Positions 1 through 9,360 are shown, counted from the stretch's first letter. The stretch is 64,000 bases of DNA from Bradyrhizobium sp. NFR13 (GCF_900114605.1 NZ_FOTP01000003.1:1-64000); one strand, 5' to 3'. The notes: generated from the letters alone by a model not told the origin. Translations and numbers: made by a program.

Positions 1-165
1 AACCGCGTAACGCCGCATCTCCGGCGTCCACCGCATCCCACCCCGCGAACGTGACGATCGCGATCGCCCCTCTCGGTGGGGCAGGACAGAGGGGAATATA
101 AACCTGACGGGGATGTTGTCAACGGGAAATAGGAAAAAATGTTTGGGCGCTGTCTTCCCGCCCCA
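1..165. other. Non-coding window edge
   Basis: I see no convincing gene here. The segment is GC-rich at first (1-80) and then has a short AT-richer stretch around 98-140. It is followed by an intergenic palindromic repeat and then by the 3' end of a minus-strand gene. The segment may be the flank of a gene or repeat that lies mostly outside the window. Confidence 0.4.
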
Positions 166-326
166 CACTGTCATTCCCCGGCAAACCAATTGGTTTGCCT
201 GAGGGCGCGGGCGCGTCTTCGCGCACGTGAACCCGGAATCTCGACATGTTCAGCGCAAAACACGTCGGGATTCCGGGTTCGCGCTCTGCCGGCTTCGCCG
301 GCGACGCGCGCCCCGGAATGACAGTG
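166..326. repeat. Nested palindromic intergenic repeat, family A copy 1
   Basis: The outer ends are inverted copies: cactgtcattcc at 166-177 pairs with ggaatgacagtg at 315-326. An inner inverted pair, aacccggaatctcga (about 230-244) and gggattccgggtt (about 269-281), is nested inside. The element lies directly downstream of the stop of the minus-strand acyl-CoA dehydrogenase gene. A related copy lies at 36785-36962. Elements with tcattccgggg ends are common between genes in Bradyrhizobium relatives; calling them one family is my inference. Confidence 0.7.
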
Positions 327-362
327 GAGAGGTCAGCGCTTCGGATACAAGGAATCGCCCCC

Positions 363-1535
363 TCACCCGTTCTTCGCGAACAGCTCCCGCCCGATCAGCA
401 TCCGCCTGATCTCGCTGGTGCCGGCGCCGATCTCGTAGAGTTTGGCGTCGCGCAGCAGGCGGCCGGTGGGATAGTCGTTGATATAGCCATTGCCGCCGAG
501 CAGCTGGATCGCGTCGAGCGCGCATTGCGTGGCGCGTTCCGATGCGTAGAGGATGGCGCCGGCGGCATCCTCGCGGGTGGTTTCGCCGCGGTCGCAGGCT
601 TTCGCGACTGCATAAACGTAAGCGCGGGCCGAACTCAGCGCCACATACATATCGGCGATCTTGCCCTGCACCAGCTGGAAGTTGCCGATCGGTTCGCCGA
701 ATTGCTTGCGCTCGTGGACATAAGGCTGCGCGACGTCGAGACAGGCCTGCATGATGCCGAGCGGGCCGGCCGCGAGCACCGCGCGCTCGTAATCGAGGCC
801 GGACATCAGGACATTGACGCCACGACCGACCTCGGCGAGCACGTTCTCCTCGGGCACCTCGCAATCCTCGAAAACGAGTTCGCAGGTATCCGAGCCGCGC
901 ATGCCCAGCTTGTCGAGCTTCTGCGCCGTCGAAAAACCCTTCATGCCCTTTTCGATGATGAAGGCGGTGATGCCGCGCGGGCCGGCCGCCGGATCGGTCT
1001 TGGCATAGACCACCAGCGTCTGCGCCACCGGGCCATTGGTGATCCACATCTTGTTGCCGTTGAGAACGTAGCGGTCGCCCTTCTTGTCGGCGCGGGTCTT
1101 CATCGACACCACGTCCGAGCCCGAGCCCGGCTCGGACATCGCGAGGGATCCCACATGTTCGCCCGAGATCAGCTTCGGCAGATATTTGCGCTTCTGTGCT
1201 TCATTACCGTTGCGGCGGAGTTGATTGACGCAGAGGTTGGAATGCGCGCCATAGGACAGTCCCACTGACGCCGAGGCGCGCGAAATCTCTTCTACCGCGA
1301 TAACGTGTTCGAGATAGCCGAGCCCGGCGCCGCCGAACTCTTCCTCCACCGTGATACCGTGCAGGCCGAGCGCGCCGATCTTGGGCCAGAGATCGAGCGG
1401 AAACTGGTTGGTCTTGTCGATGGCTTCGGCGCGCGGCGCGATCTCGTTCTGGGAGAAGTCACGCACGGTCTCGCGAATCGCGTCCGCAGTCTCGCCGAGA
1501 TCAAAATTGAACATCCGTTGAGCGTTCGCAATCAC
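363..1535 (-). CDS. ivd: Isovaleryl-CoA dehydrogenase-like acyl-CoA dehydrogenase
   Basis: FAD-dependent acyl-CoA dehydrogenase that would oxidise isovaleryl-CoA to 3-methylcrotonyl-CoA in leucine or branched-chain acid breakdown. The protein (about 390 residues) has the family signatures: [10 protein letters not shown] near the middle, the flavin-domain segment KMWITNGP, and the C-terminal [10 protein letters not shown]. The Glu in [13 protein letters not shown] matches the catalytic Glu position used by isovaleryl-CoA dehydrogenases instead of the C-terminal EGT Glu. I chose a GTG start at 1535 because GGAGG sits seven bases upstream; an ATG at 1514 is the alternative. It is transcribed away from the CYP153 cluster, so the two may share a divergent control region. 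The other leucine-pathway genes (liuB/D) are not adjacent, so the exact substrate is not proven. Confidence 0.85.
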   Translation of the reverse strand: MIANAQRMFNFDLGETADAIRETVRDFSQNEIAPRAEAIDKTNQFPLDLWPKIGALGLHGITVEEEFGGAGLGYLEHVIAVEEISRASASVGLSYGAHSNLCVNQLRRNGNEAQKRKYLPKLISGEHVGSLAMSEPGSGSDVVSMKTRADKKGDRYVLNGNKMWITNGPVAQTLVVYAKTDPAAGPRGITAFIIEKGMKGFSTAQKLDKLGMRGSDTCELVFEDCEVPEENVLAEVGRGVNVLMSGLDYERAVLAAGPLGIMQACLDVAQPYVHERKQFGEPIGNFQLVQGKIADMYVALSSARAYVYAVAKACDRGETTREDAAGAILYASERATQCALDAIQLLGGNGYINDYPTGRLLRDAKLYEIGAGTSEIRRMLIGRELFAKNG

Positions 1536-1722
1536 AGGGTCGCCTCCGGTCAGAACGGCGCGCAAGCGCACCGGTTTTGTTGATTGAAATCACCATGTCA
1601 CGGGCTGAACGGGCTGAGAAGAGGCATAAAGTGGTCCTTGCTCTTGGCCGCGCAACGGGTTGTAATTCATCCAAATAAGCCCTCCGGGACCAACCACGGA
1701 GGACATGCCAGGGAGAGAACCG

Positions 1723-2991
1723 ATGCTCGATCGCGTCCAGGATTCCGACAGCAACGAATCCGCCCAAGCCGCCGCTCACGCCCAGGCTTACGGGATGCCG
1801 CTCGATGAGTTCGATCCCGGCAACCCCGAACTGTTCCGCACCGATACGTTCTGGCCCTATTTCGAACGGCTGCGCCGCGAGGATCCCGTCCACTACTGCA
1901 AGGACAGCATGTTCGGACCGTATTGGTCGGTGACCAAGTACAACGACATCATGCAGGTCGAGACCAATCACGCCACCTACTCCTCCGCCGCGGCTTTCGG
2001 CGGCATCACCATCCGCGATGCCGGTGTGCAGTTTCGCCGGCCGATGTTCATTGCCACAGATCCGCCGCATCACAGCGCCCAGCGCAAGACGGTGGCGCCG
2101 ATGTTTGCGCCTCACCACATGGACGAGCTCTCCAGCCTGATCCGCAGTCGTACTGCCGAGGTGCTGGACTCCCTGCCCCGCAACGAGACCTTCGACTGGG
2201 TCGATCGCGTGTCGATCGAACTCACCACACAGATGCTGGCGACGCTGTTCGACTTCCCCTGGGAGGAGCGCCGGAAACTCACCCACTGGTCGGATGTCGC
2301 CACAATGTTGCCGCCCACGCCGGAGGCCGAATTGCAGCGGCAGAAAGAGCTGCGGGAATGCGGCGAATATTTCGGACGGTTGTTTCAGGAGCGGCTCAAC
2401 GCGCCGCCAAAGACCGACCTGATATCGATGATGGCGCATAGCGAGGCCACGCGCCATCTCGATCCGGAAAGCTTTCTCGGCAACATCATTCTGCTGATCG
2501 TCGGCGGCAACGACACCACGCGCAATTCGATGTCTGGCGGCCTCTACGCACTCAATCAATTCCCCGGCGAGTATGACAAGCTGCGCGCCAATCCCGCGCT
2601 GATCGAGAGCATGGTGCCGGAGATCATCCGCTGGCAGACGCCGCTCGCACATATGCGGCGCACGGCGGTGCAGGACACCGAGCTTGGCGGCAAGCAGATC
2701 AGGAAGGGTGACAAGGTCGTGATGTGGTACGTCTCGGGCAATCGCGATGACGAGGTCATCGAAAACCCCAACGAATTCATCATCGACCGCTTGCGCCCAA
2801 ACCGCCATCTGTCATTCGGCTTCGGCATCCACCGCTGCGTCGGCCTCAGACTTGCCGAACTTCAATTGAAGATTGTGTGGGAAGAGATCGTCAAGCGCTT
2901 CGACGAGATCGAAGTCGTCGGCGAGCCGCGCCGCGTCTTTTCGAGCTTCGTGAAGGGTTATGAAACGCTGCCTGTGAGGATCGCCGGCTGA
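1723..2991 (+). CDS. Cytochrome P450, CYP153-like (first of tandem pair)
   Basis: Soluble bacterial P450 of 422 residues. The haem-binding loop [10 protein letters not shown] places the axial thiolate at about Cys372. The I-helix motif GGNDTTRN, the ExxR segment EIIRWQ, and N-terminal [12 protein letters not shown] are typical of CYP153 alkane and fatty-acid terminal hydroxylases. The ATG at 1723 is preferred over 1705 because GGGAGAG lies five bases before it, whereas the SD for 1705 is too close. The next P450 gene follows after 48 bases and looks like a paralogue with long identical stretches. CYP153 enzymes normally need a ferredoxin and a ferredoxin reductase, and neither is encoded nearby. 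The substrate cannot be read from sequence; the downstream CoA genes suggest that an acid product is catabolised. Confidence 0.88.
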   Translation: MLDRVQDSDSNESAQAAAHAQAYGMPLDEFDPGNPELFRTDTFWPYFERLRREDPVHYCKDSMFGPYWSVTKYNDIMQVETNHATYSSAAAFGGITIRDAGVQFRRPMFIATDPPHHSAQRKTVAPMFAPHHMDELSSLIRSRTAEVLDSLPRNETFDWVDRVSIELTTQMLATLFDFPWEERRKLTHWSDVATMLPPTPEAELQRQKELRECGEYFGRLFQERLNAPPKTDLISMMAHSEATRHLDPESFLGNIILLIVGGNDTTRNSMSGGLYALNQFPGEYDKLRANPALIESMVPEIIRWQTPLAHMRRTAVQDTELGGKQIRKGDKVVMWYVSGNRDDEVIENPNEFIIDRLRPNRHLSFGFGIHRCVGLRLAELQLKIVWEEIVKRFDEIEVVGEPRRVFSSFVKGYETLPVRIAG

Positions 2992-3039
2992 ACCGGCGAT
3001 CGCAACAGCTCAGGATCGATTTTTTGGAGAGCAGACGCC

Positions 3040-4311
3040 ATGAATATCCAAGCCAGGATCAATCCTGACAAAGCAGAGATCCAGCGCGTCGCGCGCGAGA
3101 TCGCCTATTCGACACCGCTGAAGGATTTCCATCCCGGCGCGCCGAAATTGTTCGCGACCGATACGCTGTGGCCGTTCTTCGAACGGCTGCGCAAGGAAGA
3201 GCCGGTGCATTACTGCACCAATGCGCCGATCGAGCCCTACTGGTCGGTGACCAAGTATCACGACATCATGCATGTCGACACCAATCACGGCATCTTCTCG
3301 TCCGACGTGAAGCATGGCGGCATCGCGATCCGCGACGTGCCGGAAGGCTATGACTGGCCGAGCTTCATCGCCATGGATGAGCCGAAGCACAGCGCGCAGC
3401 GCAAGACCGTGACGCCAATGTTCACGCCTGATCATCTCGACGAGATGGCGGTGCTGATCCGTGGGCGCGTCTGCAAGGTGCTCGACGGATTGCCGCGCGG
3501 CGAGACCTTCGACTGGGTCGAACGCGTCTCTGTCGAACTCACCACGCAGATGCTTGCGACCCTGTTCGACTTCCCATGGGAGGAGCGCCGCAAGCTGACG
3601 CGCTGGTCGGACGTGTCCACAGCGCTGCCAAAAAGTGGCATCGTGTCGTCGGAGGAAGAGCGCCGCCGCGAGATGGACGAATGCGCCGCCTATTTCCAGA
3701 AACTCTGGAATGAGCGCGTGAATTCCGACCCACGGAATGACCTGATTTCCATGATGGCGCATAGCGACGCCACACGCTTCATGGATGCCGACACGTTGAT
3801 GGGCAATATCATCCTGCTGATCGTCGGCGGCAACGATACCACCCGCAACACCATGACGGGCTCGGTGCTGGCGCTGAACGAGAACCCCGACCAGTATCAG
3901 AAGTTGCGCGACAATCCGTCGCTTATCGAGACCATGGTCCCCGAAGTGATCCGCTGGCAGACGCCGCTGGCGCATATGCGCCGTACCGCCATGCAGGATA
4001 CTGAACTCGGCGGCAAGACCATCAAGAAGGGCGACCGGGTGGTGATGTGGTACGTCTCGGGCAACCGCGACGAGGAGGTGATCGAGCGCCCCAACGAGTT
4101 CATCATCGACCGCGCGCGGCCGAAGATTCACCTGTCATTCGGTTTTGGCATACACCGTTGCGTGGGCATGCGCCTGGCGGAGTTGCAATTGAGGATCGTT
4201 TGGGAGGAGATACTGAAACGGTTCGAGAACATCGAAGTTGTGGGGGAACCCAAGCGCGTGTATTCGAGCTTCGTTAAAGGCTACGAGACCCTCCCGGTTA
4301 AAATTACCTAA
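3040..4311 (+). CDS. Cytochrome P450, CYP153-like (second of tandem pair)
   Basis: P450 of 423 residues, closely similar to the gene just upstream through most of its length (shared [27 protein letters not shown] and [10 protein letters not shown], with the haem Cys at about 374). The N-terminal 30 residues and the segment after [15 protein letters not shown] differ, so substrate-contact regions may have diverged after duplication. The ATG at 3040 is preceded by GGAG ten bases upstream. It is likely co-transcribed with the first P450 and with the acyl-CoA dehydrogenase 66 bases downstream. It could form a pair of hydroxylases with different chain-length or side-chain preference, but this is inference. 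Confidence 0.88.
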   Translation: MNIQARINPDKAEIQRVAREIAYSTPLKDFHPGAPKLFATDTLWPFFERLRKEEPVHYCTNAPIEPYWSVTKYHDIMHVDTNHGIFSSDVKHGGIAIRDVPEGYDWPSFIAMDEPKHSAQRKTVTPMFTPDHLDEMAVLIRGRVCKVLDGLPRGETFDWVERVSVELTTQMLATLFDFPWEERRKLTRWSDVSTALPKSGIVSSEEERRREMDECAAYFQKLWNERVNSDPRNDLISMMAHSDATRFMDADTLMGNIILLIVGGNDTTRNTMTGSVLALNENPDQYQKLRDNPSLIETMVPEVIRWQTPLAHMRRTAMQDTELGGKTIKKGDRVVMWYVSGNRDEEVIERPNEFIIDRARPKIHLSFGFGIHRCVGMRLAELQLRIVWEEILKRFENIEVVGEPKRVYSSFVKGYETLPVKIT

Positions 4312-4377
4312 GACCGGAGGATCAAGTAATGCCGGTCAGGATCATAATTTTCCCCTCAAGAAGAGAAGCTCAATTCC

Positions 4378-5553
4378 TTGACGAAACACCATCCCGCGGA
4401 ACAGGACGAATTCCACGATATCCGCGATGCCGTTGCCAAACTGTGTGCACAGTTTCCCGGTGAATACTGGCGCAAGCTCGACCGCGAAATGGCCTATCCG
4501 AAGGCTTTCGTCGATGCACTGACGGAAGCCGGCTACCTGTCGGTACTGATCCCCGAGGAATATGGCGGCTCCGGCCTCAAGCTGTCGGCCGCAGCGGCGA
4601 TCCTCGAAGAGATTCAGCGCGCCGGTTGCAACGGCGGCGGCTGCCACGCGCAGATGTATACGATGGGCACCGTGCTGCGTCATGGCAATGACGAGCAGAA
4701 GGCCAAGTGGCTGCCGAAGGTCGCCAGTGGCGAAGTTCGCCTGCAGGCCTTCGGCGTCACCGAGCCGACCTCGGGCACTGACACATCCTCGCTGAAGACG
4801 GTGGCGAAGAAGGACGATAACGGCGACTACATCGTCAACGGCCAGAAGATCTGGACCAGCCGCGCCGAATATTCCGACCTGATGGTGCTGCTCGCGCGCA
4901 CCACGCCGAAGGAACAGGCGGCGAAGCGCACCGACGGTCTGTCGGTGTTTCTGGTGGACATGAAAGAGGCCAAAAAGAACGGCCTCGAGATTCGCCCGAT
5001 CCGCACGATGATGAACCATGCCACCACCGAAGTGTTCTTCACCGACATGAAGGTGCCGAAGGAAAACCTGATCGGCGAAGAGGGCAAGGGCTTCCGCTAC
5101 ATCCTCTCCGGCATGAATGCCGAGCGCATCCTGATCGCCAGCGAATGCGTCGGCGATGCCAAGTGGTTCATCGCCAAGGCGTCGGCCTATGCCAAGGAAC
5201 GCCAGGTGTTCGGCCGTCCGATCGGCCAGAACCAGGGCATCCAGTTCCCGATCGCCAAGGCCTATGCCAACATGCGTGCGGCCGAGCTGATGGTGAAGGA
5301 AGCTCTGCGCAAATATGAAGCCGGCATGGAATGCGGCGCCGAGGCCAACATGGCCAAGATGCTCGCCGCCGATGCGTCCTTCGAAGCGGCCAATGCCTGT
5401 ATCCAGACCCATGGCGGTTTCGGATTTGCCGAGGAATACGACGTCGAGCGCAAATTCCGCGAGACGCGTCTGTATCAGGTGGCGCCAATCTCGACCAACC
5501 TGATCCTGTCCTTCGTGGCCGAGCATGTGCTCGGCATGCCGCGCTCGTATTGA
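4378..5553 (+). CDS. Acyl-CoA dehydrogenase family protein
   Basis: Flavoprotein of about 391 residues with the acyl-CoA dehydrogenase layout: helical N-terminus, FGVTEPTSGTD flavin segment, KIWTSRAEYSDL, and a C-terminal helical domain ending in QTHGGFGFAEEYDVERKFRETR. The usual C-terminal EGTSEI loop is replaced by VAPISTNLIL; a Glu in the NAERILIASE segment is the likely catalytic base, as in isovaleryl-type enzymes. No in-frame ATG exists near the 5' end: the reading frame is open only from 4348, and the best start is TTG at 4378 with a purine-rich AGAAGAGAAG upstream. It is followed nine bases later by a CoA-transferase gene, so it probably acts on the acyl-CoA made by that enzyme. The substrate is unknown. 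Confidence 0.85.
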   Translation: MTKHHPAEQDEFHDIRDAVAKLCAQFPGEYWRKLDREMAYPKAFVDALTEAGYLSVLIPEEYGGSGLKLSAAAAILEEIQRAGCNGGGCHAQMYTMGTVLRHGNDEQKAKWLPKVASGEVRLQAFGVTEPTSGTDTSSLKTVAKKDDNGDYIVNGQKIWTSRAEYSDLMVLLARTTPKEQAAKRTDGLSVFLVDMKEAKKNGLEIRPIRTMMNHATTEVFFTDMKVPKENLIGEEGKGFRYILSGMNAERILIASECVGDAKWFIAKASAYAKERQVFGRPIGQNQGIQFPIAKAYANMRAAELMVKEALRKYEAGMECGAEANMAKMLAADASFEAANACIQTHGGFGFAEEYDVERKFRETRLYQVAPISTNLILSFVAEHVLGMPRSY

Positions 5554-5562
5554 GATAGACAC

Positions 5563-6657
5563 ATGCTGCCGCTCAAGGGACTGACCGTCATCGCCGTTGA
5601 ACAGGCGGTGGCTGCACCATTCTGCAGTTCGCGGCTCGCGGATGCCGGCGCGCATGTCATCAAGATCGAGCGCCCCGAAGGCGACTTTGCCCGTGGCTAT
5701 GACGCCGCGGCGAAGGGCCAGAGCAGCTATTTCGTCTGGCTCAATCGCGGCAAGGATTCCGTGGTGGTCGATCTCGCGACGCCGGAAGGCCGCAAGGCGA
5801 TGGAAGAGCTGATCGCCAATGCCGACGTGTTGCTGCAGAACCTCAAGCCGGGCTCGATGGACAAGCTCGGCTTCACCCGCGAACGCCTGCGCAAGGACTA
5901 TCCGCGGCTGATCTGCTGCACCATCACCGGCTATGGCGACACCGGTCCCTACGCCCATCGCAAGGCCTATGACCTGCTGATCCAGGCGGAGAGCGGATTG
6001 GCGTCGATCACCGGCGGTCCCGAAGGGCCGTCGCGCGTCGGCGTGTCCATCGTCGACGTCGCCACCGGCGCTGCCGCGCACGCCGCGATCCTCGAAGCGC
6101 TGATCGGTCGCTCGGTGTCGGGCGAAGGCGCCGATATCCGCATCTCGATGTTCGACGTGATGGCCGACTGGCTCACCGTGCCGCTGCTCAATGCCGAGGC
6201 CGGCAATGAGCCGAAGCGCATGGGTCTCGCGCATCCCTCCATTGCGCCCTATGGCGTGTTTCGCTCGAAGGACGGCAAGGACATCCTGATCTCGATTCAG
6301 AGCGAGCGCGAATGGAAGGTCCTCTGCGCCAAGGTGCTGGGCAATGCCGACCTCGCCGCCGATCCGCGCCTCGCCAACGGCGTCGAGCGCGTGCGCAACC
6401 GCGCCTTCACCGACCAGACCGTCAGCGACATCTTCGGATCGCTCAGCCGCGACGAACTCCTGAAGCGCCTGACCGACGCCGACATCGCGTTTGCGGAAGT
6501 GAACACCATGGCGGATCTCACCACCCATCCGCATCTGCGCCGCATCACCGTGAACACGCCGAATGGCGAAGTGTCGTATCCGGCGCCGGCCGCGATCTGG
6601 GTCGACGCGCCGCGCAGCTATGGCGCGGTGCCCGGCATCGGCGAAGTGCAGAAGTAA
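5563..6657 (+). CDS. Family III (CaiB/BaiF) CoA-transferase
   Basis: Class III CoA-transferase of 364 residues, which would move CoA between a donor acyl-CoA and a carboxylic acid. The N-terminus GLTVIAVEQAVAAPF and the ITGYGDTGPY segment are typical. Asp137 in YDLLIQAESG is the expected catalytic residue that forms the mixed anhydride. It lies nine bases after the acyl-CoA dehydrogenase gene and 25 bases before a mesaconyl-C4-CoA hydratase-like gene, so the three form one operon. Together they resemble a module that activates a dicarboxylic or branched acid, oxidises it and hydrates the enoyl-CoA. Succinyl- or mesaconyl-CoA transferases are the closest functional comparison, but the substrate is not fixed by sequence. 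Confidence 0.88.
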   Translation: MLPLKGLTVIAVEQAVAAPFCSSRLADAGAHVIKIERPEGDFARGYDAAAKGQSSYFVWLNRGKDSVVVDLATPEGRKAMEELIANADVLLQNLKPGSMDKLGFTRERLRKDYPRLICCTITGYGDTGPYAHRKAYDLLIQAESGLASITGGPEGPSRVGVSIVDVATGAAAHAAILEALIGRSVSGEGADIRISMFDVMADWLTVPLLNAEAGNEPKRMGLAHPSIAPYGVFRSKDGKDILISIQSEREWKVLCAKVLGNADLAADPRLANGVERVRNRAFTDQTVSDIFGSLSRDELLKRLTDADIAFAEVNTMADLTTHPHLRRITVNTPNGEVSYPAPAAIWVDAPRSYGAVPGIGEVQK

Positions 6658-6682
6658 ACTTCAAGATCACACGGAGGTCGCC

Positions 6683-7534
6683 ATGACCGACAAGCTCGAC
6701 ATCGATCATCTCAAGCAGTGGATCGGTCGCACCGACGAGGCCTCTGATGTCATCACCGCGCAGCTCGTGAAGGGCCTGCGCGCGACGCTGTTTCTCGACA
6801 TCGGCACGCCGAAGCCCGGCGACGCCGCGCCCTTCACCACGCAGTGGTGCCTGGCACAGCCGGTCGCCGCGATGGACAAGCTCGGCCCCGACGGCCATCC
6901 CGCGCGCGGCGGCTTCCTGCCGCCGGTACCGCTGCCGCGCCGCATGTGGGCGGGCGGCGAAGTGCAGTTCATCGAGCCGTTGCTTGTCGGCGATGAGGTG
7001 ACGCGTTCCTCGAAGATCCTCGACGTCAATCTGAAGACCGGCTCCACCGGCGCGCTGTGCTTCGTCAATGTCGAGCACCTGATCACCACCAAGCGCGGCC
7101 TCGCCATTCGCGAGCGCCAGGACATCGTCTACCGGGACATGCCGACCAGCATGGCGCCGCCTGCACCGGCGCCAAAGGACGTGCCCGCGGCCCAGCATCA
7201 GGAAACGCATTACGCCGATCCCGTGCTGCTGTTCCGTTACAGCGCGCTGACCTTCAACGGCCACCGCATCCATTACGACCGCGACTATGTCACCAAGGTC
7301 GAGTTCTATCCGGGCCTGGTGTTTCATGGGCCGCTGCAGGCAGCGCTGCTGGTGGAGTTTGCCGCCAAGCTCAAGGGCGGCAAGGCGCCGGCGAAATTCA
7401 GCTATCGCGGCGTGTCACCGCTGTTCGACGGCGCGAATTTCTCGGTGAATGCCAACGAGACGGCGGACGGGCTCGAGGTCTGGACCGCCAATGACAAGGG
7501 CGCGCCGACCATGAAGGCAACGGCGAGCTGGTAG
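6683..7534 (+). CDS. MaoC/FAS1-like hot-dog dehydratase (mesaconyl-C4-CoA hydratase type)
   Basis: Protein of 283 residues with two hot-dog halves. The C-terminal half carries RYSALTFNGHRIHYDRDYV, the hydratase signature in which His and Asp act on an enoyl-CoA. The N-terminal half (PLPRRMWAGGEVQF, LLVGDEVTRSSKI) matches the FAS1-like dehydratase domain found in mesaconyl-C4-CoA hydratases. The ATG at 6683 is supported by GGAGG six bases upstream; longer open frame 5' of this overlaps the CoA-transferase and is not used. It is the last gene of the P450/CoA operon before a hairpin. The expected reaction is reversible hydration of a branched or C4-linked enoyl-CoA. Confidence 0.82.
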   Translation: MTDKLDIDHLKQWIGRTDEASDVITAQLVKGLRATLFLDIGTPKPGDAAPFTTQWCLAQPVAAMDKLGPDGHPARGGFLPPVPLPRRMWAGGEVQFIEPLLVGDEVTRSSKILDVNLKTGSTGALCFVNVEHLITTKRGLAIRERQDIVYRDMPTSMAPPAPAPKDVPAAQHQETHYADPVLLFRYSALTFNGHRIHYDRDYVTKVEFYPGLVFHGPLQAALLVEFAAKLKGGKAPAKFSYRGVSPLFDGANFSVNANETADGLEVWTANDKGAPTMKATASW

Positions 7535-7547
7535 CCCTTTCTGACCT

Positions 7548-7570
7548 CTCTCCGCCCTGCGCGGGGAGAG
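7548..7570. terminator. CTCTCC/GGAGAG hairpin after the CoA operon
   Basis: ctctccgc at 7548-7555 pairs with gcgg-ggagag at 7561-7570 just after the dehydratase stop. There is no long T run on the plus strand, so termination is only plausible. A hairpin of the same sequence type occurs at 29412-29441, suggesting a repeated intergenic element. Confidence 0.4.
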
Positions 7571-7646
7571 GGAGCGACAGCGCTCCTCCGCTTCCTCGGC
7601 GCGGTTTCACCCAACCTCCCCGATTGACTCCCCGCCCCCTCCTGCT

Positions 7647-7660
7647 GTTGATGAGTCAAC
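7647..7660. promoter_or_regulatory. Short dyad upstream of the ThDP decarboxylase gene
   Basis: GTTGA-TGAG-TCAAC is a perfect 5-bp inverted repeat 42 bases before the TTG start at 7703. It could be a regulator half-site pair. No matching regulator gene is adjacent, and the dyad is short enough to occur by chance. Confidence 0.25.
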
Positions 7661-7702
7661 ACCACACGGCAGACCACTGCCTGGACGCATGAGGAAACCA
7701 CC

Positions 7703-9331
7703 TTGGCCCGCGACAGCAAGACAACCGCCACCCGTACTCCCGTAAGCGTCAAGGACGCCACGCTGAATCTGTTGCGCGGCTTCGGCATCACCAAAGTGTT
7801 CGGCAATCCCGGCTCCACCGAACTGCCGTTCCTGTCAGACTGGCCGGACGATATCGACTATGTGCTCGGCCTGCAGGAAGCCTCCGTCATCGGCATGGCC
7901 GACGGCTATGCCCAGGCGACGCGCAATGCCGCCTTCGTCAACCTACATTCGGCCGCCGGCGTCGGCCATGCGCTGGGCAATATCTATACCGCGCATCGCA
8001 ACCAGACACCGATGGTGATCACCGCCGGCCAACAGGCGCGCAGCATCTTGCCGCTGCAGGCGTTTCTCTATGCCGAACGCGCGTCGGAATTTCCGCGGCC
8101 CTATGTGAAATACAGCGTCGAGCCCGCGCGCGCCGAGGATGTGCCCGCCGCGATCGCGCGCGCCTATTACGTGGCGATGCAGCCGCCCTGCGGGCCGACC
8201 TTCGTGTCAGTACCGATCGACGACTGGACGCATCAGGCCCAACCTCTTGAGGCGCGTCATGTGAGCCGCGAGCTCGGGCCAGATCCGCAAGCGATGCAGG
8301 AACTGGTCGCCGCACTCGGCAACAGCAGGAACCCTGCGCTGATCGTCGGCCCCGGCATCGACCGCGCGGAGGCCGTCGATCTGATGGTATCAGTCGCGGA
8401 GAAGACCAAAGCCGCCGTCTGGGTCAGCCCGTTCTCGGCGCGTTGCAGTTTCCCGGAACGCCATCCGCAATTTTGCGGTTTCCTGCACGCCTCGCCGGCG
8501 CAACTCTCCGACGCACTGAAAGACCATGACCTCGTTGTCGTCATCGGCGCGCCGGTATTCACCTTCCACGTCGAAGGCCATGCGGCGATCTTCGACGGCG
8601 ATACCACGATCTTCCAGATCACGGACGATGCGGACTCCGCCGCCGTCGCGCCGATCGGCACCAGCATCATCGCGACCATGAAGCCGGCGCTGACGCTGCT
8701 GCTTGGGCTGCTGCCTGATACCAAACGCACAGTCGCCAAGGGCCGCATCCTGCCGCCGCCGCCGGTGGCCAGTGACCCGATCCCGATAGATTATCTGCTG
8801 CACACGCTGTCGCGGGCCATGCCATCGGATGCGATGCTGGTGGAAGAAGCGCCTTCGCATCGCCCGGCGATGCAGAAGTATCTTCCGATGCGCGGCGCCA
8901 ACAGTTTCTACACCATGACCTCAGGCGGTCTCGGCCACTCGCTGCCTGCATCTGTCGGCATGGCACTGGGCTATCCGGATCGTCGCACCGTGTGCCTGAT
9001 CGGCGACGGCTCGGCGATGTATTCGATCCAGGCATTGTGGACCGCCGCGCAGCGCAAATTGCCTTTAACTGTAGTGGTTATCAACAATTCCGGTTATGGC
9101 GCGATGCGCTCGTTCAGCCAGGTGATGCAGGTGCGCAATGTTCCCGGGCTGGATCTGCCCGGTCTGGACTTCGTCAAACTGGCCGAAGGCATGGGCGCAC
9201 ATGCCGTCCGCATCGAGAAATCATCGGAACTTGCGGGCGCTTTCGCGCGGTCTCTGCAACATCCGGGCGTCAGCCTTGTCGAAGTCATCGTCGACTCGGC
9301 CGTTCCCGTGCTTTATGGACAGAAGCATTGA
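7703..9331 (+). CDS. mdlC: Thiamine diphosphate decarboxylase, benzoylformate decarboxylase-like
   Basis: ThDP enzyme of 542 residues. It resembles Pseudomonas benzoylformate decarboxylase along its length: FGNPGSTELPFL (Ser38), LQEAS with cofactor Glu59, NLHSAAG with His82, and the ThDP motif GDGSAMYS...INN in the C-terminal third. These Ser/His/Glu positions match the active-site residues known in that family. The reaction would be decarboxylation of a 2-keto acid to an aldehyde. The C-terminal EEAPSHRPAMQ segment replaces the TTA region of the Pseudomonas enzyme, so substrate range may differ. The start is TTG at 7703 with GAGGAAA about five bases upstream. It lies 29 bases before a molybdopterin oxidoreductase gene and is probably co-transcribed with it. 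Confidence 0.8.
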   Translation: MARDSKTTATRTPVSVKDATLNLLRGFGITKVFGNPGSTELPFLSDWPDDIDYVLGLQEASVIGMADGYAQATRNAAFVNLHSAAGVGHALGNIYTAHRNQTPMVITAGQQARSILPLQAFLYAERASEFPRPYVKYSVEPARAEDVPAAIARAYYVAMQPPCGPTFVSVPIDDWTHQAQPLEARHVSRELGPDPQAMQELVAALGNSRNPALIVGPGIDRAEAVDLMVSVAEKTKAAVWVSPFSARCSFPERHPQFCGFLHASPAQLSDALKDHDLVVVIGAPVFTFHVEGHAAIFDGDTTIFQITDDADSAAVAPIGTSIIATMKPALTLLLGLLPDTKRTVAKGRILPPPPVASDPIPIDYLLHTLSRAMPSDAMLVEEAPSHRPAMQKYLPMRGANSFYTMTSGGLGHSLPASVGMALGYPDRRTVCLIGDGSAMYSIQALWTAAQRKLPLTVVVINNSGYGAMRSFSQVMQVRNVPGLDLPGLDFVKLAEGMGAHAVRIEKSSELAGAFARSLQHPGVSLVEVIVDSAVPVLYGQKH

Positions 9332-9360
9332 TATGACGGGATCATAACGGAAGGGCCGGC

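Noticed and set aside
246-1268. Plus-strand frame opposite the isovaleryl-CoA dehydrogenase gene
   Set aside because: Shadow of the real gene; it starts inside a palindromic repeat and has no ribosome site.
1630-1665. Possible sigma-54 promoter (tggtccttgctcttggc) before the P450 genes
   Set aside because: The spacing between the GG and GC elements is two bases too long for the consensus.
3010-4131. Minus-strand frame opposite the second P450 gene
   Set aside because: Shadow frame; composition typical of antisense translation and no motif.
4342-6534. Very long antisense reading frame (about 730 residues) opposite the CoA operon
   Set aside because: It mirrors the codon pattern of the acyl-CoA dehydrogenase and CoA-transferase genes, has a His/Arg/Gly-rich composition and matches no family pattern; this is common in high-GC DNA.
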